NCBI GenBank assembly: GCA_024642295.1 | Contig: JAHEBK010000073.1 | Location: forward strand, 1 to 7,687 | Length of the DNA stretch: 7,687 bases | Direction: 5' to 3' | Source of the DNA: Flavobacterium sp. | Lineage (GTDB): Bacteria > Bacteroidota > Bacteroidia > Flavobacteriales > Flavobacteriaceae | Shown here: positions 1-6,873 of the stretch, in pieces | How positions within the stretch are numbered: the first letter of the stretch is position 1 | Layout of the letters: each line of letters starts with the position of its first letter | Made by a program: the position numbers and the translations under genes | The notes under the pieces: model-generated | What the model was told of the DNA's origin: nothing | The model's input: the letters and a program-made list of their open reading frames with translations, nothing else | Database searches by the model: none

Positions 1-714
1 TTACTCGTAGAACTTTGCTTGATGCAATTGGCCTCTATCACTTTTGATGGAGAAAAAAAAAAAGTTGACTTCTTTATAATTCCACCTACACATTTTAGAA
101 AAAGAGACTATTCAATTGCCGACCATTCTAAAGAAACTGCAAAAGAAACTACAAAAGAAATTGCAAAACCAGTAACACAAAATATCCCTGCTACTCCAAT
201 TGCAGCGCCAGAAGTGACTGTAAAAAAAGAAACCCCAAATTTTGATGGACCAAGTGTTTCTGCCTTTTCATTAGCCAGTATTAGAGCTAAAAAAGCATTA
301 ATAGAAACGACCAAACCCGTTGTAAAACCCACTACCCATTTACCAACAGAATCTTTTACAGAAACTGAAATGTTGATTCAGTGGAATAAATATGCTAAGA
401 AATTAGGCGATAAAGGGTACAAAATCATGGAATCGTTATTATTGATTAACGATCCTAAACTCAACGGTACCCATATTACTATTGAATTGCCTAATGAAGG
501 TTCCAAATTAGATTTTGAAAGTGAAAAAATTGGTCTTTTAGGACATTTACGTGGTCATTTACACAATCACGATATTACAGTTGATGTAATTGTAAATGAA
601 AAAATGGAAAACAAAAGAAGTTTAAACGACCAAGACCGCTACAATAGATTACTCGAAATCAATCCCAACATTGAGCTTTTAAGAAATACATTTGGACTCG
701 ATTTAAATCTTTAA
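1..714 (+). CDS. dnaX: DNA polymerase III subunit gamma/tau, C-terminal part (5' end outside window)
   Basis: DnaX is the clamp-loader ATPase subunit; its long tau form also binds the polymerase core and the replicative helicase. The reading frame is open from base 1, so the gene starts to the left of the window and the TTG at 19 is not its true start. The first residues (LLVELCLMQLASI) look like the final helix of the DnaX collar domain (domain III). After it come a short Lys run, a low-complexity linker rich in Thr, Lys, Pro and Ala (bases about 110-330), and a compact C-terminal domain (bases about 350-711) containing LIQWNKYAKKL, ITIELPNEG and LLEINPNIELLRNTFGLDL. This matches the C-terminal layout I know from flavobacterial DnaX. 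The ATPase domains lie outside the window. An 11-A tract in the coding sequence is listed separately. Identity is from recall of the family, not from a search. Confidence 0.88.
   Translation, partial: LLVELCLMQLASITFDGEKKKVDFFIIPPTHFRKRDYSIADHSKETAKETTKEIAKPVTQNIPATPIAAPEVTVKKETPNFDGPSVSAFSLASIRAKKALIETTKPVVKPTTHLPTESFTETEMLIQWNKYAKKLGDKGYKIMESLLLINDPKLNGTHITIELPNEGSKLDFESEKIGLLGHLRGHLHNHDITVDVIVNEKMENKRSLNDQDRYNRLLEINPNIELLRNTFGLDLNL
52..79 (+). other. Candidate transcriptional-slippage / frameshift site in dnaX (A11 run with nearby stops in both other frames)
   Basis: Bases 53-63 are eleven consecutive A residues, read in frame as GAA AAA AAA AAA GTT. If one A is added, or a ribosome slips by -1, translation continues AGT TGA and stops at 66-68. 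If one A is lost (+1), it reads AAG TTG ACT TCT TTA TAA and stops at 77-79. Either event would end the protein just after the collar domain and remove about 215 residues of tau-specific sequence. E. coli dnaX (-1 frameshifting at A AAA AAG) and Thermus dnaX (slippage on an A run) make gamma this way. That it happens here is inference. I see no convincing downstream stem-loop, which favours polymerase slippage over ribosomal frameshifting. Confidence 0.5.
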
Positions 715-738
715 AAGTATCCTTTTTATAAAAAACCC

Positions 739-767
739 CGAAATTCAACAATTGAAATTCGATTTTT
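739..767 (+). terminator. Weak intrinsic terminator after dnaX
   Basis: The arms at 739-748 (CGAAATTCAA) and 752-761 (TTGAAATTCG) pair over ten positions with one A-A mismatch around a 3-base loop (CAA). They are followed by A and then five T at 763-767. The stem is AT-rich and so not strong. An A run lies upstream, so it could also work on the other strand. Its place 25 bases after the dnaX stop supports a terminator role. Confidence 0.45.
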
Positions 768-923
768 AAAAAACAACAAACAGCTTATTTACAGCTATTT
801 AGCAAAACAAAAAACACTAACTCAAAATTTAACATCACTACAAGAAATTGTTTTGGCACAGTTGTTGGATATTTCTATACAGAATTAAAAAAGTAATTAA
901 AAAACATTTAAAGTATAGAAATC

Positions 924-1370
924 ATGAAAACAATTAAATTATTAGCCATCGGAATTTTATTTGCTGCATCAAGTTCAATGCAAGCCCAAGTATCAGTAAG
1001 TTTGAATTTAGGAACCCGTTCAGCTTGGCATCCTGCCCACTTTAATGCTGCTGTTGATTTTTATTATATCCCAGAAGTGCAAGCTTATTATGATAATCGT
1101 GCCTCTTTGTATGTGTATTTTTCTGGAAACAATTGGGTAAGATCTAGATATTTACCTACTCATTACAGAAATGTAAATATCGAGGCTTGTCATCCAGTTG
1201 CCTTAAATGGATATAGAGGAAGTCGTCCTTACGAATATTACAGCAATCACAGAGCACCACAACGTGTTGTATATGTAGACAGAAACCATTATTATGCAAA
1301 ACACGATAATTATGGTCACAATAAAAAATACTATGACAAACATGATTATAAACATCACAGAAAACACTAA
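924..1370 (+). CDS. Small exported His/Tyr-rich protein of unknown function
   Basis: This is a 148-residue protein. The first 21 residues form a clear signal peptide (basic MKTIK, then a hydrophobic stretch, with likely cleavage after MQA before QVSVS), so the mature protein should be periplasmic or secreted. The middle has an aromatic pattern (HPAHFNAAVDFYYIPEVQAYYD, split here as AVDFYYIPEVQAYYD then LYVYFSGNNWVRSRYLP) that I associate with small exported flavobacterial proteins lacking a function. The last 28 residues hold seven His and six Tyr among many Lys (for example YDKHDYKHHRKH), a possible metal-binding or surface-attaching tail. The ATG at 924 is chosen because it gives a complete signal peptide. 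It stands alone between two terminators, with a 209-base upstream gap. The only promoter candidate there is a poor -7 match, TATTTCTA at 870-877. I do not assign a function. Confidence 0.82.
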   Translation: MKTIKLLAIGILFAASSSMQAQVSVSLNLGTRSAWHPAHFNAAVDFYYIPEVQAYYDNRASLYVYFSGNNWVRSRYLPTHYRNVNIEACHPVALNGYRGSRPYEYYSNHRAPQRVVYVDRNHYYAKHDNYGHNKKYYDKHDYKHHRKH

Positions 1371-1410
1371 TTCTATTTGGTTAAATTTGGTTTAAAAAGG
1401 TTAGTGAACG

Positions 1411-1439
1411 AAAAGAGCATCTAAGGTGCTCTTTTTTTT
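1411..1439 (+). terminator. Strong rho-independent terminator
   Basis: The perfect 9-bp arms AAAAGAGCA (1411-1419) and TGCTCTTTT (1427-1435) enclose a 7-base loop that can close further with T-G and C-G pairs. The run of eight T at 1432-1439 begins inside the 3' arm. It lies 40 bases after the stop of the small exported protein and isolates that gene from the operon downstream. Confidence 0.88.
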
Positions 1440-1482
1440 GTTAAGAAAATTTGAAAAAATAGTGCTTAAAACATTTTATGAT

Positions 1483-1490
1483 TACATTTG
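1483..1490 (+). promoter_or_regulatory. -7 box of the deacetylase-symporter operon promoter
   Basis: TACATTTG matches the Bacteroidota -7 consensus TAnnTTTG exactly and lies 27 bases before the ATG at 1518, leaving a leader of roughly 20 bases. A good -33 TTTG is lacking at the usual 17-23 base spacing; the nearest TTTG (1450-1453) is 29 bases away. The call rests on the -7 box and its position. Confidence 0.5.
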
Positions 1491-1517
1491 AAATCATTGC
1501 AAAACAACATTTAAAAG

Positions 1518-4046
1518 ATGTATAAAAATATAATTAGTCCTCTTATACTATTGCTCTTTGCGCACCAAATAACATGGGGGCAAAAACCTCAAAAACCAAA
1601 TTCTGCTGAAATTTATAATCAAATTCAGAAACTTAACTTTCTAGGTTCTGTTCTTTATATCGCTGCGCATCCTGATGATGAAAACACCAAGTTGATTTCC
1701 TATTTCTCCAATGAAAAAAAAGCAAGAACAGCCTATCTTTCTATAACAAGAGGTGACGGAGGGCAAAATTTAATTGGTCCTGAATTACGAGATTTATTAG
1801 GAGTTATACGAACACAAGAATTGATAGAAGCTCGCAAAATTGATGGTGGCGAACAGATTTTTACTCGTGCCAATGATTTTGGCTATTCCAAAACCCCAAA
1901 AGAGACACTTCAAATATGGGATAAAAACCAAGTATTAGCAGATGTAGTATGGGCGATTCGCAAATTTCAACCTGATGTTATTATCAATCGATTTGACCAC
2001 CGCACTTCGGGAAACACACATGGACATCACTCGGCTTCCGCAATATTAAGTGTTGAAGGTTTTGAACTTTCAAATTCTCAAAATGCTTTTCCAGAACAAT
2101 TACAATATGTAACTCCATGGCAGGTAAAAAGGCAGTTTTTCAATCCTTCTTGGTGGTTTTATGGTAGCCCAGAAAAATACGATGCTGCTGATAAATCATC
2201 CTTTTCAGCTTTGCAAACAGGTGTTTATTACACCACACTTGGAAAATCAAATCAAGAAATTGCAGCTTTAAGCCGCAGCAGTCATCAATCGCAAGGTTTT
2301 GGAACAACAGGAAGCCGCGGAGACGAAATAGAATATCTTGAACAAGTAAATGGAATCCCATTAATAGATAAATCTAATTTATTTGAAGGAATAGACACTA
2401 GTTGGAACCGAGTTAAAGGCGGTAAATCTATTGGAGAATTGTTATCAAAAATAATTACCGAATATAATTTCAAAAACCCTTCAGCAAGTATTCCTAAATT
2501 AACCAAAGTATATGGAATGATTCAGTCTTTGGATGACATCCATTGGAAAGCTATTAAATCCGAAGAAATTAAAAACTGTATTGCGAATTGTGCTGGTTTG
2601 TATCTCGAAGCGGTTTCAAACCAACAAGAAGCTACTCCTGGAAGCCTATTAAAAATAAAAATTGAAGCTACAAACCGAAGTGAAACTGATATTCAATTTG
2701 TAAGCATCACCACTTTTCCAAACAAAAATACAATAACACAAAATAAAACATTAAAAAATAATCAAGTAACTAAGTTTGATGTTGATCTCCAATTGCCACA
2801 AAATATTGATTACACACAACCTTATTGGTTAATAGAAAAAGGAAATACAGGAATGTATACCGTTTCAAATCAACAAAATATTGGAATTCCAGATGTTATC
2901 CGAGAAACTAAAGTTGCATTTAATCTAAAAATAAATGGTATCGAGATTCCGTTTGAGCGTACAATTGTCTTTAAACAAAATAGCCCTGTTAAAGGTGAAA
3001 TGTATCAGTTTCTGGATATCACCCCTGAAGTAACTACCAACATAATAAATAATGTTGAACTTTTTAACAATAAAAAAAACAAAACTATCGCAGTAAAAGT
3101 TAAATCAGGAAAAGATGAAATTAAAGGTAATTTAAAATTAGAATTACCCGAAAACTGGTTGGTTTCACCAAAAAATATTGCATTTGAAATAAAGAAAAAA
3201 GGAACAGAAAAGTTATTTTATTTTGATGTTACCCCACCTTTAGAGAACTCCGAAGTTTATGCCAAAAGTATCATTCAAATCAACAACAAAGAATACAGTG
3301 ACGAACAAGTTACAATTGATTATCCACATATTACCAAACAACAAGTTTTAAAATCGGCAGAAGCTAAATTTATCAAGTTAGATTTAAAAATTGGTTCTCA
3401 AAAAATTGGTTATATTATGGGAGCAGGTGATGCAATTCCTGAAAGCCTCATCCAAATGGGATATGATGTTAAAATCCTAAATCCTGAAGAAATTAGCACT
3501 GAAAACCTAAGCCCTTTTGATGTCATTATTACGGGTATTCGTGCTTATAATGTTGTTGAAGAATTAGCAAGTAAGCAAGCTATATTATTCAATTTTGTAA
3601 AAGAAGGCAAAACTATGTTAGTGCAATACAATACTCCTAGTTTATTACCAAATACCCAATTAGCCCCCTTTCCCTTGAAAATATCAAGTGACCGCGTAAC
3701 CGAAGAAAATGCAACTGTTCGTTTTCTAAGTCCTGAACATCCCATTTTGAATTATCCTAACAAAATCACAGCAACAGATTTCAAAGGATGGACACAAGAA
3801 CAAGGTTTGTATTACCCAAGTAATTTCGACTCTGCTTTCACTCCTATTTTATCATCAAATGACACCGATGAAAGCCCGAAAAACGGAGCATTGCTAGTTG
3901 CGCCTTACGGCAAAGGTTATTATATATATACAGGCTTAAGTTTTTTTAGAGAAATACCAGAAGGCGTTTCAGGAGCGTATCGCTTGATGGCAAATATAAT
4001 TTCGTTACAAAACAATAGTACAGAAACAGTTCAAAACAAACCTTAA
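1518..4046 (+). CDS. Exported multidomain PIG-L (LmbE-like) family deacetylase
   Basis: This is a predicted zinc-dependent N-deacetylase of the PIG-L/LmbE/MshB family, enlarged to 842 residues. Residues 1-21 are a signal peptide ending in TWG before Q, so it acts outside the cytoplasm. The PIG-L domain spans about 42-190. It holds the metal-site motif AHPDDE (H51, D53, D54, E55), TRGDGGQN (77-84), and INRFDHRTSGNTHGHH with H168 and H171 as the likely second metal motif; by analogy with MshB, H51, D54 and H171 would bind zinc. C354 and C358 introduce a conserved-looking CAGLYLEA segment leading into a beta-sandwich region (about 360-480). After that come a NEW3-like beta domain (about 505-600, with ENWLVSP) and a C-terminal glutamine-amidotransferase-like fold (about 620-835). 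That last domain contains no Cys, so it cannot use the usual Cys nucleophile and probably binds ligand or serves structure. It is the first gene of a tight operon with a symporter. The substrate is unknown; an N-acetylated sugar is a family-based guess. Confidence 0.88.
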   Translation: MYKNIISPLILLLFAHQITWGQKPQKPNSAEIYNQIQKLNFLGSVLYIAAHPDDENTKLISYFSNEKKARTAYLSITRGDGGQNLIGPELRDLLGVIRTQELIEARKIDGGEQIFTRANDFGYSKTPKETLQIWDKNQVLADVVWAIRKFQPDVIINRFDHRTSGNTHGHHSASAILSVEGFELSNSQNAFPEQLQYVTPWQVKRQFFNPSWWFYGSPEKYDAADKSSFSALQTGVYYTTLGKSNQEIAALSRSSHQSQGFGTTGSRGDEIEYLEQVNGIPLIDKSNLFEGIDTSWNRVKGGKSIGELLSKIITEYNFKNPSASIPKLTKVYGMIQSLDDIHWKAIKSEEIKNCIANCAGLYLEAVSNQQEATPGSLLKIKIEATNRSETDIQFVSITTFPNKNTITQNKTLKNNQVTKFDVDLQLPQNIDYTQPYWLIEKGNTGMYTVSNQQNIGIPDVIRETKVAFNLKINGIEIPFERTIVFKQNSPVKGEMYQFLDITPEVTTNIINNVELFNNKKNKTIAVKVKSGKDEIKGNLKLELPENWLVSPKNIAFEIKKKGTEKLFYFDVTPPLENSEVYAKSIIQINNKEYSDEQVTIDYPHITKQQVLKSAEAKFIKLDLKIGSQKIGYIMGAGDAIPESLIQMGYDVKILNPEEISTENLSPFDVIITGIRAYNVVEELASKQAILFNFVKEGKTMLVQYNTPSLLPNTQLAPFPLKISSDRVTEENATVRFLSPEHPILNYPNKITATDFKGWTQEQGLYYPSNFDSAFTPILSSNDTDESPKNGALLVAPYGKGYYIYTGLSFFREIPEGVSGAYRLMANIISLQNNSTETVQNKP

Positions 4047-4056
4047 ACACCAAAAG

Positions 4057-4164
4057 ATGGAAACTGGAAAAAAGTCAAAATGGGAAAAAAAATATACTTG
4101 GGTTCTGGTTGCTAACGCAATTTATATCTCTATTTTTTATTTAATAATGAAATTATACTCATAA
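4057..4164 (+). CDS. 35-residue single-helix membrane micro-protein between deacetylase and symporter
   Basis: The ATG at 4057 lies 10 bases after the deacetylase stop, and the TAA at 4162-4164 lies 3 bases before the symporter ATG. The product starts METGKKSKWEKKY, a Lys-rich segment (five Lys, suggesting the N-terminus stays in the cytoplasm). One hydrophobic helix follows at about 14-31 (TWVLVANAIYISIFYLIM), then a KLYS tail. The ORF fills the gap between its two neighbours almost exactly, which is strong evidence that it is translated. The pattern W...Y.WVL.AN..Y....Y is loosely reminiscent of small partner proteins of sodium:solute symporters (YhdT beside PanF; DUF4212 proteins), but those have about 80 residues and two helices. 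My best inference is a small accessory subunit or translational coupler for the symporter. It falls below usual gene-caller length limits, so it may be missing from annotations. Confidence 0.72.
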   Translation: METGKKSKWEKKYTWVLVANAIYISIFYLIMKLYS

Positions 4165-4167
4165 AGG

Positions 4168-5895
4168 ATGCAGCTATTTGATTGGATTATACTCATTGTT
4201 ACCCTCCTATTCATTGTATTTTATGGTGCTTGGAAAACTAAGGGAAGTAAAAACGTTCAAGATTTTATTTTGGGCGGTAATGAAACACCTTGGCATACCG
4301 TAGGTTTATCGGTTATGGCGACTCAAGCTAGTGCCATTACTTTTTTATCTACACCTGGTCAAGCCTACCATGATGGAATGGGTTTTTTACAGTTTTATTT
4401 TGGACTACCAATTGCTATGATCGTTATTTCATTGACCTTCATTCCAATTTATCATAAATACAAAGTATATACTGCATACGAATACCTCGAAAAACGATTT
4501 GACTTAAAAACGCGTTCACTTGCAGCTGTATTATTTTTATTCCAAAGAGGATTAGGGACTGGATTAACAATATATGCCCCAGCCATTATTTTGTCTGCTT
4601 TGTTAGGATGGAATCTAACGTATATGAACATCGTCATTGGTGTACTCGTTATTATTTATACTTTTTCAGGAGGTACAAAAGCAGTAAACGTAACACAGAA
4701 ACAGCAAATGTTTGTGATTATGTCTGGGATGTTTATTACCTTTTTTCTGATTCTTCGTTTTTTACCAAATGACATGACCTTTAGCAATGCGATGCATATT
4801 GCAGGAGCAAATTCTAAGATGAATATCGTTAGTTTCTCAACAGACCCTGAAGACAAATACACTTTTTGGAGTGGTATTACGGGTGGTTTTTTCTTGGCCT
4901 TAGCCTATTTTGGAACAGACCAATCACAAGTAGGACGATACTTATCAGGGAAATCCGTACGCGAAAGCCAAATGGGATTGATTATGAACGGTTTTTTAAA
5001 AGTCCCAATGCAGTTTTTTATTCTTTTAACAGGGGTGATGGTTTTCGTCTTTTTTCAATTTAACCCAGTACCGTTGAATTTTAATCCCAACAACAAAATT
5101 GCAATTGAAAAATCGGCATACAAAGATGAGTATCATGTCCTAGAAAAGGACCTTGAAGCCCTTTCAGAAGATAAAAAAGTAATCAATCTATTATATATTG
5201 ATCAATTAAATCAAGATTACGACAATCCAATTCTTCGCAAAGAATTAGTAGCATTATCATTAAAAGAAAAGGATTTAAGAGACAAAGCCAAAGAAATTAT
5301 TTTGAAGACAGATAGCAATAGTGAAACGAATGACAAAGATTATGTGTTTTTTCATTTTATTTTGCATTACCTCCCTAAAGGTTTAATTGGTTTACTACTT
5401 GCTGTTATCATCTCCGCAGCGATGTCATCAACCGCTTCAGGGCTAAATGCCTTAGCTTCGACCACCGCTATAGATATCTACAAGCGTAATCAAAAAGAAG
5501 AAAAAACAGAAAAACACTATTTGAATGCTACCAAATTTTTCACTTTGTTATGGGGAATTATTGCCATTTTATTTGCCTGTATTGGGACTTTATTCGAAAA
5601 TTTGATTCAATTAGTTAATATCATCGGCTCCATTTTCTACGGAACTGTTTTAGGGATTTTCTTGGTTGGATTTTATGTGAAATATGTAAAATCAAAAGCC
5701 ATTTTTTATAGTGCTGTCATCAGTCAGTTAACGATTTTTGTAATCTATTATTTTACAAATAGTATCTACCCAAGTGGTAAAGAAACACTAGGTTATTTGT
5801 GGTTGAATTTTATTGGAGCCATGCTCACCATTATTTTATCAATTATAATTCAAAGCCTCGTATTCAGACCCCATGTAAGCTCAGAAGAAGTTTGA
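4168..5895 (+). CDS. Sodium:solute symporter (SSS/SLC5 family)
   Basis: This 575-residue inner-membrane protein has about 13 hydrophobic segments in the SSS (LeuT-fold) arrangement and should take up a solute with Na+. Key segments are GGNETPWHTVGLSVMATQAS at 36-55 (first core helix), the family glycine motif SGGTKAVNVTQKQQ (167-180), and IISAAMSSTASGLNALAS (414-431). In the last, A417, S420 and S421 line up with the AxxSS sodium-2 site of vSGLT. The usual TD in the glycine motif is TQ here. Between the helix ending near 298 and the one starting near 392 lies a charged, helical-looking insertion of about 90 residues (LEKDLEALSEDKK, LVALSLKEKDLRDKAKE), much longer than usual at this loop and probably periplasmic. 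The ATG at 4168 begins right at the first helix, 3 bases after the micro-protein stop, so translation is likely coupled. The substrate is unknown; the deacetylase upstream suggests a sugar or similar compound. Confidence 0.9.
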   Translation: MQLFDWIILIVTLLFIVFYGAWKTKGSKNVQDFILGGNETPWHTVGLSVMATQASAITFLSTPGQAYHDGMGFLQFYFGLPIAMIVISLTFIPIYHKYKVYTAYEYLEKRFDLKTRSLAAVLFLFQRGLGTGLTIYAPAIILSALLGWNLTYMNIVIGVLVIIYTFSGGTKAVNVTQKQQMFVIMSGMFITFFLILRFLPNDMTFSNAMHIAGANSKMNIVSFSTDPEDKYTFWSGITGGFFLALAYFGTDQSQVGRYLSGKSVRESQMGLIMNGFLKVPMQFFILLTGVMVFVFFQFNPVPLNFNPNNKIAIEKSAYKDEYHVLEKDLEALSEDKKVINLLYIDQLNQDYDNPILRKELVALSLKEKDLRDKAKEIILKTDSNSETNDKDYVFFHFILHYLPKGLIGLLLAVIISAAMSSTASGLNALASTTAIDIYKRNQKEEKTEKHYLNATKFFTLLWGIIAILFACIGTLFENLIQLVNIIGSIFYGTVLGIFLVGFYVKYVKSKAIFYSAVISQLTIFVIYYFTNSIYPSGKETLGYLWLNFIGAMLTIILSIIIQSLVFRPHVSSEEV

Positions 5896-5904
5896 TACCA
5901 TAAA

Positions 5905-5936
5905 AAAATCCCGTTCACAAAGGTGAACGGGATTTT
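5905..5936. terminator. Bidirectional terminator between convergent genes
   Basis: A perfect 14-bp stem is formed by AAAATCCCGTTCAC (5905-5918) and GTGAACGGGATTTT (5923-5936) around the 4-base loop AAAG. An A run on the left (5902-5908) and a T run on the right let it act on both strands. It sits 9 bases after the symporter stop and 21 bases beyond the stop of the minus-strand DUF2911 gene, serving both. Confidence 0.9.
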
Positions 5937-5957
5937 AAGTTTTACAGAACAGACTAA

Positions 5958-6800
5958 TTATTTACTCCATTCATTAATACTGTCTTTATTTAATTTTACA
6001 TAATCTTGATTCCCTGCCGTTTCAGCTGCATTTATAGATAATTTAGCTGTTTCGATAGCACCTTTTCGATCTCCGTTTTTAGCTTGAATAAGCGATTTTA
6101 AACGCAAATAAAAGAATGGTTTCTCAGGTGTTAATTCCAAAGCTTTATTAATATACTCTGATGCCTTATTACTATCCCCATTAGATTGATAAAAATATTG
6201 AGCTGCGGCATAATAATCAGCACCTTTAGGACCTGCTAATACTTTTTCAATACTTGCCATCGTAGATTTATGAGTAGGCACCTCAAATCGTAATGAAACT
6301 AATGAGTGCTCCCAAGAAAGTTCTAAATTAGCACCATTAGCATCTATGTTATTAAATCCAATAGTAAAGGTTTCTACTGCATTAGGAATTGCGATTTCTT
6401 TGGCTGTAGTTTTCAAAACAACATTAGCTTCATCAAACGTTTTTGGTGTTCCCCAATTATCAGTAGTTTTATAAAAAATAATCTCCCATGTTTGAATATT
6501 TGGAATGCTATACAAAGCATATTTTCCTTTTTTCAATGTTTTACCACCAATCACCACATCATCACTAAATGAAATTAGAGTATTTTCATTAGCACCTGTT
6601 CGCCATAGTTTCCCAAAGGGAACTAAATTCCCATACACAATTCTTTCACGAGCCGATGGTCTCGAGTAAACAACTTCAATATCTGTTAATCCCACAGTTT
6701 GATTTACAATTGCTTTAGGACTTTGCTGTGGAATTACTACCTGTGCTTCAAGTGAAAGCTGCGATAGAAGCATCATAAAAGCAATAAAAATATTTTTCAT
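5958..6800 (-). CDS. Exported DUF2911 family protein with C-terminal TPR-like region
   Basis: This 280-residue protein belongs to DUF2911, a family common in Bacteroidota and without a known biochemical role. Residues 1-19 are a signal peptide (MKNIF, hydrophobic core, cleavage likely after LEA before QVVIPQ), so it is exported. The DUF2911 domain spans about 24-170 and shows its most recognisable blocks: QQSPKAIVNQTVGLTDIEV (25-43), VYSRPSARERIVYG (44-57), PFGKLWRTGANENT (61-74) and KKGKYALYSIP (90-100). Residues about 193-265 form two helical repeats resembling tetratricopeptide repeats (ADYYAAAQYFYQSNGDSNKA; DRKGAIETAKLSINAAETAG). It has its own -7 box 22 bases upstream, although the HAD gene lies only 73 bases further up on the same strand, so partial read-through from that gene is possible. 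The ATG is fixed by the signal peptide. Function is not assigned. Confidence 0.88.
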   Translation of the reverse strand: MKNIFIAFMMLLSQLSLEAQVVIPQQSPKAIVNQTVGLTDIEVVYSRPSARERIVYGNLVPFGKLWRTGANENTLISFSDDVVIGGKTLKKGKYALYSIPNIQTWEIIFYKTTDNWGTPKTFDEANVVLKTTAKEIAIPNAVETFTIGFNNIDANGANLELSWEHSLVSLRFEVPTHKSTMASIEKVLAGPKGADYYAAAQYFYQSNGDSNKASEYINKALELTPEKPFFYLRLKSLIQAKNGDRKGAIETAKLSINAAETAGNQDYVKLNKDSINEWSK

Positions 6801-6822
6801 AATTTGATAAGTTTTATTTATT

Positions 6823-6830
6823 CAAAAGTA
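6823..6830 (-). promoter_or_regulatory. -7 box of the DUF2911 gene promoter
   Basis: On the minus strand this reads TACTTTTG, an exact TAnnTTTG match, ending 22 bases before the ATG at 6800. No clear -33 TTTG is seen at the usual spacing. The 73-base gap to the HAD gene has room for a separate promoter. Confidence 0.45.
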
Positions 6831-6873
6831 CAAAATCAATACCCTAGAATTGTTAATTAAAGTCTAAAGTCAA

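Noticed and set aside
19..24. TTG/ATG as a start codon for the first coding region
   Set aside because: The frame is open to base 1 and the residues before it (LLVELC) continue a conserved DnaX helix, so the gene begins outside the window.
108..332. Minus-strand open frame of 74 codons opposite dnaX
   Set aside because: It lies wholly within the low-complexity dnaX linker on the other strand, and its composition mirrors that linker. Similar open frames opposite or within the deacetylase (2140-2361, 2285-2506, 3545-3745) and the symporter (4452-4637, 4656-4862, 4866-5063) were rejected for the same overlap reason.
780..800. Near-tandem repeat ACAGCTTATTT / ACAGCTATTT
   Set aside because: Only two imperfect copies in AT-rich intergenic DNA, with no further copies and no link to a known element.
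870..877. TATTTCTA as promoter -7 box of the small exported protein gene
   Set aside because: It matches only four of six fixed consensus positions; kept as a remark in the gene entry, not as a feature.
1518..5895. Polysaccharide utilisation locus
   Set aside because: No SusC/SusD-like genes, glycoside hydrolases or paired sensor genes are present in the window.
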